Positions 33,320 through 42,021 of a stretch of DNA of 58,527 nucleotides are shown piece by piece; position 1 is the first letter of the stretch, and the number at the start of each line of letters is the position of its first letter. Under the pieces are notes generated by a model. That model saw only the letters and a list, made by a program, of their open reading frames with translations, did no database searches and had not been told where the DNA came from. The translations under genes and the position numbers were made by a program. This stretch comes from an uncultured Eubacteriales bacterium (lineage in GTDB: Bacteria; Bacillota; Clostridia; Oscillospirales; Acutalibacteraceae): the NCBI GenBank assembly GCA_934546985.1, contig CAKTEE010000014.1:1-58527 (forward strand), given 5' to 3'.

Positions 33320-35113
33320 TTATTCACTAATCGGCTCAAAGTCAGCCACGCCATGTTTACAAAGCGGGCAAATAAAATCGTCGGGAAGTTCGTCCCCTTC
33401 ATAAACATAACCGCACACTTTGCAGACAAAGCCTTTCTTACCCTCAGTTTTCGGCTTTGGCTTAACATTCTTCTGATAGTAGGTATAGGTCATTGTTTCC
33501 ACATTAGAAATCACACGCGCTTCTGTCACACGGCAGATAAACATTCCGTGGGTGTCAAAATCCACATACTGTTCCACTTTCAGCGACATAAAGGAATTGA
33601 TATACTTCGGCAGGAACGCCAGACCGTTATCAGAACGCAGCGGGGTACAGCCCTCAAACTTATCTACTGTTCTTCCGCTCTGGAACCCAAATGTTTCAAA
33701 TACCTTGAAAGGCGCTTCGGTAGACAGACAGTTGATATTCATAACACCCGTCTGCTTGATAACATGGTGGGAATAATTCTGTTTGTTAATGGTTACCGCA
33801 ATTCTGTTCGGCGTATCTGTGACCTGCGTTACGGTATTAACAATCAGGCCGTTATCTTTCTTTCCATCATTGGAAGTTACCACATATAAGCCGTAACCAA
33901 TATTAAACAGGGCTTTCAGGTCATTTTTATTTGCCGTATTATTGTTCTGGGCAAGATAATCGCGGCAAAGCTCCTCCGCCAAAGCCTCCAGTTGATTACC
34001 GCTTTCTTCATTCAGCGCTGATCGGATATGCACAACAGTATCGGTAAACGTCAGGTTTTTGCAGCCCTCCAGCATACCTTTCATCGTTTTTGCTGCAAGG
34101 GGCGCCCAGCTTCCGTTCTCAACCAAGCCTATGGTACGGTTCTGGAAATTGCGCTCCGTTAAATGATGAATAAACTCCTTCATAAACGGGAACACGTCTG
34201 CATTATAGGTGGTGGTTGCAAGCACCAGCCTGCCATAACGGAAAGCGTCCTCTACAGCCTCTGCCATATCACAACGGGCAAGGTCATTGACAACAACCTT
34301 CGGGCATCCCTTTGCACGGAGTTTTTCTGCAAGCAGTTCCACAGCCTTTTTAGTATTCCCGTAAATTGAAGTATAGGCAATCACAATGCCTTCCGACTCA
34401 ACGGCATAAGAGGACCAGGTATTATAAAGGTTAAGATAATAACCAAGATTTTCAGTCAGCACCGGGCCGTGAAGCGGGCAAATAATCTGAATATCCAACC
34501 CTGCGGCTTTTTTCAGAAGCGCCTGCACCTGTGCGCCGTATTTTCCAACAATACCGATGTAATAGCGGCGTGCTTCACACGCCCAATCTTCTTCTACATC
34601 CAGCGCGCCAAACTTACCAAAGCCATCGGCTGAGAACAGCACTTTATCATAACTGTCATAAGTGACAATAACTTCCGGCCAATGCACCATCGGCGCCGTT
34701 ACAAAAGTAAGCGTATGCTTGCCCAACGCAAGCGTATCGCCTTCGCCTACAACAATCCTTCTGTCGGTAAAATCCGTACCGAAGAAATTCAGCATCATGG
34801 CAAAAGCTTTCGCAGAAGAAACTACCGTTACTTTAGGATAAAGATTCAAAAAGTTTGCAATATTTGCAGAATGGTCAGGTTCCATATGCTGTACAATCAG
34901 GTAATCCGGCGCACGCCCGTCAAGCGCCTGCTCTATATTATCCAGCCATTCATGGGTGAAGTTCTGGTCTACGGTGTCCATAATGGCGATTTTGTCGTCT
35001 ATAATCATATAGGAATTATACGCCATTCCGTTCGGGACGACATACTGACCCTCAAATAGGTCCACCTTATGGTCATTAACGCCGATATACTTAATATCGT
35101 TTGTAATATTCAT
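33320..35113 (-). CDS. fprA: FprA-type flavodiiron protein fused to flavin reductase and rubredoxin
   Basis: Oxygen or NO reductase of anaerobes, 597 residues in four parts. A metallo-beta-lactamase-like di-iron domain (1-250) has HMEPDHSAN and CPLHGP. A flavodoxin domain (about 255-395) has YTSIYGNTKKAVELL for FMN. A flavin-reductase-like domain spans about 405-540. A C-terminal rubredoxin (about 555-597) has CKVCGYVYEG and CPLCKHG, giving the four Cys that bind iron. The fusion supplies its own electron-transfer chain from NAD(P)H, comparable to multidomain class F/H enzymes. AAAGGAG precedes the ATG. It strongly supports an anaerobic host. Confidence 0.95.
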   Translation of the reverse strand: MNITNDIKYIGVNDHKVDLFEGQYVVPNGMAYNSYMIIDDKIAIMDTVDQNFTHEWLDNIEQALDGRAPDYLIVQHMEPDHSANIANFLNLYPKVTVVSSAKAFAMMLNFFGTDFTDRRIVVGEGDTLALGKHTLTFVTAPMVHWPEVIVTYDSYDKVLFSADGFGKFGALDVEEDWACEARRYYIGIVGKYGAQVQALLKKAAGLDIQIICPLHGPVLTENLGYYLNLYNTWSSYAVESEGIVIAYTSIYGNTKKAVELLAEKLRAKGCPKVVVNDLARCDMAEAVEDAFRYGRLVLATTTYNADVFPFMKEFIHHLTERNFQNRTIGLVENGSWAPLAAKTMKGMLEGCKNLTFTDTVVHIRSALNEESGNQLEALAEELCRDYLAQNNNTANKNDLKALFNIGYGLYVVTSNDGKKDNGLIVNTVTQVTDTPNRIAVTINKQNYSHHVIKQTGVMNINCLSTEAPFKVFETFGFQSGRTVDKFEGCTPLRSDNGLAFLPKYINSFMSLKVEQYVDFDTHGMFICRVTEARVISNVETMTYTYYQKNVKPKPKTEGKKGFVCKVCGYVYEGDELPDDFICPLCKHGVADFEPISE

Positions 35114-35271
35114 GATAATCGCTCCTTTACTTTATCAGTCATATTTGCTGTTCTTTCTGCAATGGGTTGTCCCAAACCGCCGCTTTCCGCCGGTTCTAAA
35201 ACGCCCCGTTGGTGACAGTACCCGCTTGAACGCCTTTTTATTTTCACTCTGCGTTCATACGAATGTTCCAT
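35110..35271 (-). CDS. Possible 53-residue upstream ORF or structured leader of fprA
   Basis: A frame starting at an ATG (MEHSYERRVKIKRRSSGY...) and ending ATGA-overlapped with fprA. Overlap favours coupling, but the start has only a weak AGGG site 13 nt upstream and the protein is unrecognised. The same RNA has several possible stems (AACGC/GCGTT, GGCG-rich arms), so it may be a regulatory leader. A TATAAT at 35322-35327 with a poor -35 could begin the transcript. The rest of 35272-35493 shows no gene. Confidence 0.3.
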   Translation of the reverse strand: MEHSYERRVKIKRRSSGYCHQRGVLEPAESGGLGQPIAERTANMTDKVKERLS

Positions 35272-35493
35272 CTTTTTATAACCCTATCTAAATTTTTCCA
35301 TAATCGTGGGGTTATATACTTATTATACTATGAGATTTCAAAAAAGTATATCGAATTTTTAGCACATACGGCTGCATTTATAACACAAATATGAAAAACA
35401 GAAAAATTTATCATTCAAAAAATACGGCTTTCTTGTGTTTACCGCCTATACTTCATATTCGCCCTTATTGATATTGACCAATCATATTTTTCA

Positions 35494-36003
35494 TTAAAAT
35501 TCAATTCCTTTTCTGGCCTCCGCTCCCTGTTCAAAAGGATGCTTCACCATACAAATTTCAGATACATAATCCGCCAAAGCCAAAAGCGTATCATCAGGGC
35601 TGCGCCCTGTCAAGATAATTTCCCGATTCTGTTTCTCTTTTTGCAAAAAAGCATCGAACGTTTCTTTATCCAACAGCCCAAAGTGATACGCGGAAATAAC
35701 TTCATCCAAAACCAGCATATCATATTCCGCCGCATCATGCATTATCTGTTCTAAAACAGAATGATAAGATTGTGACAGCCTTGCTTTTGTAGACTCACCT
35801 AATGTTTCAAACAGAACATACTTTTCCTGCGGAAACATACAATAAACTCCCTGCACCTGTTTAAGTGCATATATTTCAGAAGAATCCCCGTTTTTAAAAA
35901 ACTGGGTAAATAAAACCTGCATACCGCTGCCTGCGGCACGCACTGCCGCGCCGATTGCGGCGGTTGTTTTCCCTTTTCCATTCCCACAGTATAATTGAAT
36001 CAT
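35494..36003 (-). CDS. cobO: Corrinoid adenosyltransferase CobO/BtuR type
   Basis: Transfers adenosyl from ATP to cob(I)alamin or cobyrinate diamide, making the active coenzyme. The ATG at 36003 has GGAGG 6 nt upstream and gives 169 residues. P-loop GNGKGKTTAA (7-16), FTQFFKNGDSSE, Walker B-like MLVLDEVISAYHFGL and ILTGRSPDDTLL are the CobA/CobO signatures. It stands alone, without other cobalamin-biosynthesis genes, and is probably controlled by the cobalamin riboswitch upstream. Confidence 0.93.
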   Translation of the reverse strand: MIQLYCGNGKGKTTAAIGAAVRAAGSGMQVLFTQFFKNGDSSEIYALKQVQGVYCMFPQEKYVLFETLGESTKARLSQSYHSVLEQIMHDAAEYDMLVLDEVISAYHFGLLDKETFDAFLQKEKQNREIILTGRSPDDTLLALADYVSEICMVKHPFEQGAEARKGIEF

Positions 36004-36206
36004 TACTACCCTCCCTGCGGCAAAATGCAATTATTTTATTCCATAATACTCAATTTCCTAAAAATACGGCTTGCCGCAACGGTTAACCGCCGCCGGCATT
36101 AACTGTCCATCAAATCTATGCTTATACTATTCGTAAACCGGCAAAATAATTGCACTTCTCTTGCAAACTGAATTTCTTATTTTCTCCGTAATGAAACTTT
36201 TTTCAA

Positions 36207-36242
36207 AACAAAAAACGCTTCCCCATATGATATGGGAAAGCA
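36207..36242 (-). terminator. cobO: Terminator in the cobO leader
   Basis: On the minus strand GCTTTCCCATAT-c-ATATGGGGAAGC followed by GTTTTTTG. It lies between the riboswitch and cobO, so it is the likely expression platform. Confidence 0.85.
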
Positions 36243-36389
36243 CAACAGATTTATTAGTCAGGCGCCAAGCATATGCCTGCACGTAAAAAGCACAGACCAT
36301 AACAGCCAGTAACGTTCAAAAACATTCTTTCTATGGCTCGTTAATAAACCGGTTGTACTCTTCATTGCCAAAGTTTGCGTAAAACCTAA

Positions 36390-36560
36390 AAAACACGGCA
36401 GGTATCCTGACTTATGATACAGCGGCACAGCCGCACAGAAAGCACGCCCCTTAGGTAAACGCTGGCGGCATTCTGCTTTCACATCGTCAAATACAGTAAT
36501 GGCAGTTGTTCCGGATTCGAATCGGATTCCCTTTTCATCTACTCAGTCTGCAACTTTTCA
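36390..36560 (-). promoter_or_regulatory. Cobalamin (AdoCbl-type) riboswitch
   Basis: On the minus strand the leader shows AAAAGGGAATCCG near its 5' side (about 36520-36540) and ATCCGGAACAACTGCC. GTGCCGCTG and the B12 box AAGTCAGGATACCTGCC (36397-36413) complete the cobalamin aptamer core in the expected order. It lies 390 nt upstream of cobO, with a terminator between, implying that cobalamin turns cobO off by early termination. Confidence 0.88.
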
Positions 36561-36597
36561 AACTGCATTTTTATTTATTTTATTAAATTGCCGATAT

Positions 36598-36626
36598 ATT
36601 ATAGTATTTTTCCAACAAAAAGTCAA
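36598..36626 (-). promoter_or_regulatory. Sigma-A promoter of the riboswitch-cobO transcript
   Basis: TTGACT (36621-36626), 17 nt, TATAAT (36598-36603) on the minus strand. The predicted start near 36591 places the aptamer at the extreme 5' end of a leader of about 590 nt. Confidence 0.88.
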
Positions 36627-36793
36627 TATGTGGGGAATCATAATGCATTCTATCTGAAAATATCAATGCATTTTTGTTGTTCTTTAACATCAAACTTTTT
36701 ATTTTCAATTCAATAATACCTTTCACTCTTTTTGGTGGTTTTCCTCAACTAAAATAAAACGGGTTTTCGTTAACCCAATGATTGCTTGCATTA

Positions 36794-36830
36794 AAACAGG
36801 CGTTTCCGGATTACTCCGAAAACGCCTGTT
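36794..36830 (-). terminator. Terminator of the GH18 gene
   Basis: On the minus strand AACAGGCGTTTTCGGA-gtaa-TCCGGAAACGCCTGTT followed by TTAAT; 33 nt past the stop. Confidence 0.85.
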
Positions 36831-36862
36831 ACCACTATCACCAAATCATAAAAAATATAAAA

Positions 36863-39800
36863 CTATAAGCCAAGGCCATATGCTTTTTCAATCCATGCGT
36901 CTGCTTCACCGGCATTTAACGCCTGAGATGAAACTACAACGTAAATACCATGGGAAGTTTCCTGATAATGGACGGATTTTCCAAGCGCCTCGCATGTATA
37001 ACGCAGCGGGCCAACCGTTACGCCATCCTGCATTGCAAATGCACTCGGGGCATTGGTCGTGCCGAGCAATGAACCATTCGCCGCATATTTGCTGACTTCC
37101 GTACTGCCCGGGGTAACCATCAGATAACTGCCGTCCGCTTTATTTGTTACCTTCGTTTTAAATGTTGCTTCATCATAAGCAACATCAAAACCGTTCACTT
37201 CAGCAATATACCTCAGCGGCATCATTGCTGTCCCGCCAACGTTCATCAGCTTTGCATATCCATTCTGATATTTTGTAGTATCGTATACATTATCATTGAC
37301 AAACGCTTTCGTTGCATCAAATTTCATAACGATAACATTATTTTCCGGTGTTATCGTATCTGTAACGGTAATTTCCGCCGTATCAGATTTACCATCCGCC
37401 GAAGCAGTAATAGTAACCTTACCTTCTTTTACACCTGTAACTTTGCCGCTGGCATCTACTGTTGCAATGGAAGAATCCGAAGATTTCCAAGTAACAGAAG
37501 AATAAGTGGCATTTGCAGGGCTGACAGTTGCAGTCAGAGAAACGCTTTCGCCAACTTTGACAGAAGCAGTTTTCGGTGCAACAGTAACAGAAGTTACATC
37601 AACAACAGAGCTTCCGTCAGGCGTTGGGTCGGTTAGACCCTGCGGATAACCGTTTTCATCTGCCGGAACGCCGGACCAGCCTCTGGAATAGTAAGGCGTA
37701 CCAATGTTCAGCTTATCCTTCGGAATACCGAGAGAAATGCAGTAATCGACGCTGTCTTTTGTATTCCAAGTTTCACTTCCCTTTAAATCATCACCAGCCG
37801 GACGGTAAAGCGGAGAATTGTAACCTAAATGGGAATCAGGATCAATAGCAGGCGTTGGGTCAAACGCGCCATGATAGTCATAAGTCATCAAGTTCACAAA
37901 ATTGCAGGCCTCTGCAACTGTTTTCAGGTCCTGTATATCAATTTTATCTGGGTCTGCCGGTACGCAGGCGCTGAGTTCTTTTACACCGGCGCCAAATTCT
38001 TTATCCAGCGCTGCACGCAGTTCTTTACAGAAAGCCGCATAATTTACGGTATCATCTGCTCCGCCCGGGCAACCTCTGTCCGCGCAGTCATCATAATCCG
38101 GATCCCTGTCGATTGCCGGATATTCCCAGTCAAGGTCAATACCGTCAAAATAAGGATAATCTTTCAGGAACTGGATACAGCTGTTAATAAATGTGGTACG
38201 GCTGGATTGGGAAGATACCATTTCATGGAACTTATCACCACGGGTCCAGCCGCCGACAGAAGCCATTAAGCTGGTTTCCGGATAATCCTCTTTACAGGAT
38301 TTCAGTTCGCCGAACATATTCAATCCGCCGCCGTTTGCTTCATCAAAATCCGCCCACGGGTCGATGGACGCAATCTTATTATCTTCAATCTGGAAGAAAG
38401 AATAATTGATATGGGTCATTTTATCCCACGGCAGGTCGTTCGGAGACTGTTTCTGATGATAATCGTTATAAACCGCCCAGTTCGTAAAGTAACCGATTAC
38501 GCGGCCGCCCTGCTTTTTCACACCGTTGTTCAGCTTTGTGGTCATCGGGTAAGTTTTGGTATTGTCACCGGACATTTCCCAAACGATAATGCCGCCGAGA
38601 TCATTATCCTGAATATACTTAATACGCTGATCAAGGGACTGTCTGCTTTCATAAGTCAGGAAAGTTCCGGTTTCTTTATGCCAGAGCCATGCCGCGCAAG
38701 CTACCTCGTCATAACCGGCAATCCAGTCTTCACCGGCAGTTCCGACAACACCTGCTGTGCGCTCCAAATAATCGCAAACAACCCACGGGTTCTGCCCGCC
38801 AAGGGAAATTGCATATGCCATATTGGCAACCCCGTAATTTTCCTTCTGCCATTTGCCGGGTTCCGTATACTGGTCCTGCATCCAGCCGTAAGTCGCAGGA
38901 AAAGCGTCCCAAAGACCCTGACAATAATCGTCATGCAGATACAGCTCATCGTACTTATACTCGCTTACGCCGCCCTTAAAACTGCTGTAATATTCCGAAT
39001 ACAGTTCTTTCTGTTTATTGCGGGCAGGTTCTGCACTGAGGAGATTATTAACGAGAGTATTTACATTGTTCGCACTGAAAGTCTGGCTGCGTACCTGATT
39101 TGTTTTGATGTGAGACCAGGTTTCCAGCGTTTCATCCGTTACGCCAATGCCATATTCGTTTGTGCCAAGATCCGGTGCAGTCGGGTCAATCACCGGAATC
39201 TCGCCGGTAATGGCAATATAAGTATACGCCTGGACTTTTTTAGAATAAGCGTTGTAACCGATGATAGTGAAGCCTTCCGGTGGATTAGAACCGGCGCTTA
39301 CTAAAAATTCCAGCTTAGAGCTTGTGGGGAACGGAAGCAGACAGCTTTTGCCATAGTAGTCCTCCCACATGAAAATAACCTTTGCATTCGTCAGGATAGA
39401 ATCGCGGGTATCCCATGTGCTGGTTTTACCTGCTTCTACCTGATTGCCCGGGCAGATTACTGCATAACTGATACTGGAAATTTCCTCCATGTCAATATTA
39501 ACCTGAATTTTAATCGGGTTTTTATACTGAATAACACCAGTAATGCCTTTTGTGACGTCTTCATCCCCTCCGGGCGGCGGGTCAGGAATTTCACCGGTAA
39601 TCGCAATATAACCTGTAGAAATAGGATTGCCCCACGGGTCATACGCAACAATAGTTACACCCTGTGTTCCTTCCGTCATGGGGAATTTAAAATCCACCTT
39701 ACCGGAATTAGAAGGATAAGCAACCAATGCAATATCTTTGTCACCATAATAGTCCAGAATGCGGCTGTAAACTACCTTCGCGCCGGTCATCGCCCCGTAA

Positions 39801-40045
39801 TTTTCTGCGGTGGTAGACGCTGCTTTGTCTGTCTGATCGCCCTCCGCGGCAACCATTGTGTAGGCATCCTTGCCTCCAATAGATGTAATGCTGACGTTTG
39901 CTTTTTTTGCAGAAGCATACGTTGCACTGCCGTCAACTGCCAAAAGGTCAGCGGCAGACGCCGTCATTCCTGCGGTAAAAACGCTCATCAGCATAGCGAT
40001 GCAAAGCAACAGGCCTGTTGCTTTGCGGAAACTGACTGATTTCAT
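36863..40045 (-). CDS. Secreted GH18 chitinase-like protein with circularly permuted catalytic domain, Big_2 and stalk domains
   Basis: 1060 residues from the ATG at 40045 (AGGAGG 8 nt upstream), with a signal peptide (1-32). Two related modules of about 100 residues, each ending IAITGEIP, cover about 48-156 and 180-286. An unassigned segment follows (about 290-400). Residues about 401-508 match the C-terminal part of ChiA1-type GH18 (TGTFLTYESRQSL, DNDLGGIIVWEMSGD). Residues about 514-806 match its N-terminal part: RVIGYFTNWAVY, MASVGGWT, the catalytic DGIDLDWEYP (Asp634, Asp637, Asp639, acid Glu641), LMTYDYHG and IGTPYYSRGWSG. A Big_2 domain (about 815-896) and a copper-amine-oxidase-like stalk (about 903-1041) finish it. 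Only one catalytic motif exists. It probably acts on chitin or a similar beta-1,4 N-acetylglucosamine polymer outside the cell. Confidence 0.88.
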   Translation of the reverse strand: MKSVSFRKATGLLLCIAMLMSVFTAGMTASAADLLAVDGSATYASAKKANVSITSIGGKDAYTMVAAEGDQTDKAASTTAENYGAMTGAKVVYSRILDYYGDKDIALVAYPSNSGKVDFKFPMTEGTQGVTIVAYDPWGNPISTGYIAITGEIPDPPPGGDEDVTKGITGVIQYKNPIKIQVNIDMEEISSISYAVICPGNQVEAGKTSTWDTRDSILTNAKVIFMWEDYYGKSCLLPFPTSSKLEFLVSAGSNPPEGFTIIGYNAYSKKVQAYTYIAITGEIPVIDPTAPDLGTNEYGIGVTDETLETWSHIKTNQVRSQTFSANNVNTLVNNLLSAEPARNKQKELYSEYYSSFKGGVSEYKYDELYLHDDYCQGLWDAFPATYGWMQDQYTEPGKWQKENYGVANMAYAISLGGQNPWVVCDYLERTAGVVGTAGEDWIAGYDEVACAAWLWHKETGTFLTYESRQSLDQRIKYIQDNDLGGIIVWEMSGDNTKTYPMTTKLNNGVKKQGGRVIGYFTNWAVYNDYHQKQSPNDLPWDKMTHINYSFFQIEDNKIASIDPWADFDEANGGGLNMFGELKSCKEDYPETSLMASVGGWTRGDKFHEMVSSQSSRTTFINSCIQFLKDYPYFDGIDLDWEYPAIDRDPDYDDCADRGCPGGADDTVNYAAFCKELRAALDKEFGAGVKELSACVPADPDKIDIQDLKTVAEACNFVNLMTYDYHGAFDPTPAIDPDSHLGYNSPLYRPAGDDLKGSETWNTKDSVDYCISLGIPKDKLNIGTPYYSRGWSGVPADENGYPQGLTDPTPDGSSVVDVTSVTVAPKTASVKVGESVSLTATVSPANATYSSVTWKSSDSSIATVDASGKVTGVKEGKVTITASADGKSDTAEITVTDTITPENNVIVMKFDATKAFVNDNVYDTTKYQNGYAKLMNVGGTAMMPLRYIAEVNGFDVAYDEATFKTKVTNKADGSYLMVTPGSTEVSKYAANGSLLGTTNAPSAFAMQDGVTVGPLRYTCEALGKSVHYQETSHGIYVVVSSQALNAGEADAWIEKAYGLGL

Positions 40046-40122
40046 TTTAACTGCCTCCTTTGATTTTTCATATATTTCCATTTTCATTTTATACTTAAAA
40101 AAATCTATTTACAAGGATAAAA

Positions 40123-40136
40123 AAATGTTAACATTT
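40123..40136. promoter_or_regulatory. Perfect 14-bp palindrome upstream of the GH18 gene
   Basis: AAATGTTAACATTT lies about 80 bp upstream of the GH18 start, near a TATAAA at about 40085-40092 (minus strand). It could be an operator, but no cognate regulator is identified. Confidence 0.3.
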
Positions 40137-40220
40137 ACAGCAAAGGAATGACAAATTCAGATAGACAAATAAAAAAACTATACAAATCCAATCTTTTCAA
40201 TTTGTACAATCAGCCTATAA

Positions 40221-40259
40221 AAATTGCGCCGCATGGGTTTGTAACCATGCGGCGCAAAA
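40221..40259 (-). terminator. Terminator of the DUF6020-like gene
   Basis: On the minus strand TTTTGCGCCGCATGG and CCATGCGGCGCAA form a stem of more than 13 bp, with T runs after it. Confidence 0.92.
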
Positions 40260-40271
40260 TAATCCTGTCTT

Positions 40272-42005
40272 TTACTTTTCCACTTTCCCCTTCTGCTCGG
40301 GTAATAATGCAAATGCGGCCAGCACCGGCACTGCGGTAAATGCATAATAAACATACCGCAGAGAAGTTGCAATCGGCGCAGCAATCAAAATGGTCATCCA
40401 AAGTAAAATCACCGGCAGGAATGGAATCAGAAAAGCCTTTCCCTTTTTTACCCATGCGGCGGCGGCAAAAAAGAGAACTGAAAATACGCACAGGGACGGG
40501 ATATTCATTTTCCAGCCTTTTTCCGCCATCAGTCCGAGCCCTCTGGAAAACGCGGAGGAAATGGTAATCTGCTCAAGACCCAGCTGGTTTGTATGAACGT
40601 TATGCCAATAGGCTACAAAGCTGTCGCTTAACGGATACCAGAAACCATAAGTACTGTCAAGATAAGACTCAATGTATATCTTCGGGTTTTTCAGCAGCAA
40701 TTCAAACCAGAGCCGGAAAAACTCGCCTTTCTTTTCTTCCAAAACCTCATGATGAAAGTCTGCGCCATAAACTTCTGACTTAATATAATCCACACAATAA
40801 GGATTGTAATTCCTTTTTACTGTCTCAACAGAAACAAAAGAATCCAAAGTATCCAGCTGTTCTTGGCTGATATCCCCGCCGACAGCAACTACCCTTGCAA
40901 TTTGCTGTAAAGGAATTCCCAGCGATTCCGTAAAGGTAGTCGGCTCAACGCCAACCGCATCAAAAACAGGACCTTTAACAATACCCAACAGAATAAACAC
41001 ACAAGCAAATACGGCAACCCATTGTTTCCATGCACGGCGGAACACAATCAGCAGAACAACCGCCAACACTGCCAGCGCCATTGGCCCATTATTGCGGAAA
41101 AACGCCATTCCCAATGCTGAAAGCAACAAAAGCAGCAACCATGAGGGCTTGCGCAGGCAATCTCCTTTTGTCATTGTCACTTCGCATAAAACTACCGTAA
41201 ACAAAAGGACAAAACCGCCGAATAATACATCCTTCCACATGGTTACGCTGAAAGAAGCATGAACTGGATTCAGTGCAAAATAAGCGGCTATTATCATGCA
41301 GACTCCCTTTGACACGCCTTTGGAATACACCCACGCCGTACTGAACGCAAATATTAAAGAAAGCAAAACCATCTGTATCACTGCATATGCTGTAGGGGAA
41401 CCGCCGCCGATAGTAAGGCAAAGACGGATCAACATGGTATGCGCAAAAGGATGATGGTCTGTCATTGGACGCAAACCGGCAAGCATGTCCATTTGTTTTA
41501 TTGCGTCAAAATCCAGCACCGCAGGCAGCTGCGCGATTAAATAGGGCAGCCATAAAATAAAAATACCGCCCCAGCAAAGCAGAAAAAAACGCTTGACATT
41601 TCTATGTTCCTGTAATCTCAATTCCTGTTTCAGCAAAAAATGCATCAGGAACCGCAATAATGTATCCAGCAATAAAAACAATCCGGGCAGCGCAAGCAAG
41701 GATAGCTTCCTGTAATCATCCAAAGAAATTCCTGCACTGGCAACAATCCCTTTGCCAAGAAAAAGGGAAAAGGTAAGCAAAATCGAAAAAATATGGTACA
41801 AATTAGCAGCAAGCTTGCCGGGAAGTTCTATTTCACGCCCTCTTTTCAGAAAAAAATAAAAGGCCGGCGATAACGCGAGGATAAAAGGAATGGAGGTATA
41901 TTCCACACCTCCAAAGATAAACCATACGCCTATTCCGCATAACAGCGCACCAGCCAAATATAGAATAAAAGTAAAACACTGTTTTTGCTGTTTTGTTAAA
42001 TTCAA
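40272..42005 (-). CDS. Polytopic membrane protein, DUF6020/GT-C-like
   Basis: 577 residues with about 12 predicted membrane helices and one long extracellular segment near 385-475. It resembles the DUF6020 family of probable GT-C-fold lipid-linked sugar transferases; no catalytic residue is identified. The start is a TTG at 42005 with GGAGGG 7 nt upstream. An in-frame ATG at 42068 would lie in the GT2 gene without a site. It lies 16 nt downstream of a dolichyl-phosphate-mannose-synthase-like GT2, which would make the lipid-linked sugar donor for it. This pairing suggests cell-wall polymer or glycolipid decoration. Confidence 0.75.
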   Translation of the reverse strand: MNLTKQQKQCFTFILYLAGALLCGIGVWFIFGGVEYTSIPFILALSPAFYFFLKRGREIELPGKLAANLYHIFSILLTFSLFLGKGIVASAGISLDDYRKLSLLALPGLFLLLDTLLRFLMHFLLKQELRLQEHRNVKRFFLLCWGGIFILWLPYLIAQLPAVLDFDAIKQMDMLAGLRPMTDHHPFAHTMLIRLCLTIGGGSPTAYAVIQMVLLSLIFAFSTAWVYSKGVSKGVCMIIAAYFALNPVHASFSVTMWKDVLFGGFVLLFTVVLCEVTMTKGDCLRKPSWLLLLLLSALGMAFFRNNGPMALAVLAVVLLIVFRRAWKQWVAVFACVFILLGIVKGPVFDAVGVEPTTFTESLGIPLQQIARVVAVGGDISQEQLDTLDSFVSVETVKRNYNPYCVDYIKSEVYGADFHHEVLEEKKGEFFRLWFELLLKNPKIYIESYLDSTYGFWYPLSDSFVAYWHNVHTNQLGLEQITISSAFSRGLGLMAEKGWKMNIPSLCVFSVLFFAAAAWVKKGKAFLIPFLPVILLWMTILIAAPIATSLRYVYYAFTAVPVLAAFALLPEQKGKVEK

Positions 42006-42021
42006 AGCCAATCCCTCCGCA

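Noticed and set aside
33146..33889. Plus-strand frame of 247 codons over the palindromic element and fprA
   Set aside because: Its first part is the palindrome and the rest is antisense to the rubredoxin and flavin-reductase domains.
36258..36482. 74-codon frame in the cobO leader
   Set aside because: It overlaps the B12 box and aptamer core, whose RNA motifs explain the sequence better.
38411..39304. Plus-strand open frame of 297 codons opposite the GH18 gene
   Set aside because: It lies wholly antisense to a gene with clear domains, has no ribosome site and shows composition expected of a complementary frame.
36863..40045. Two complete tandem GH18 domains
   Set aside because: Only one DxxDxDxE catalytic motif and one of each end segment are present, so a permuted single domain fits better.
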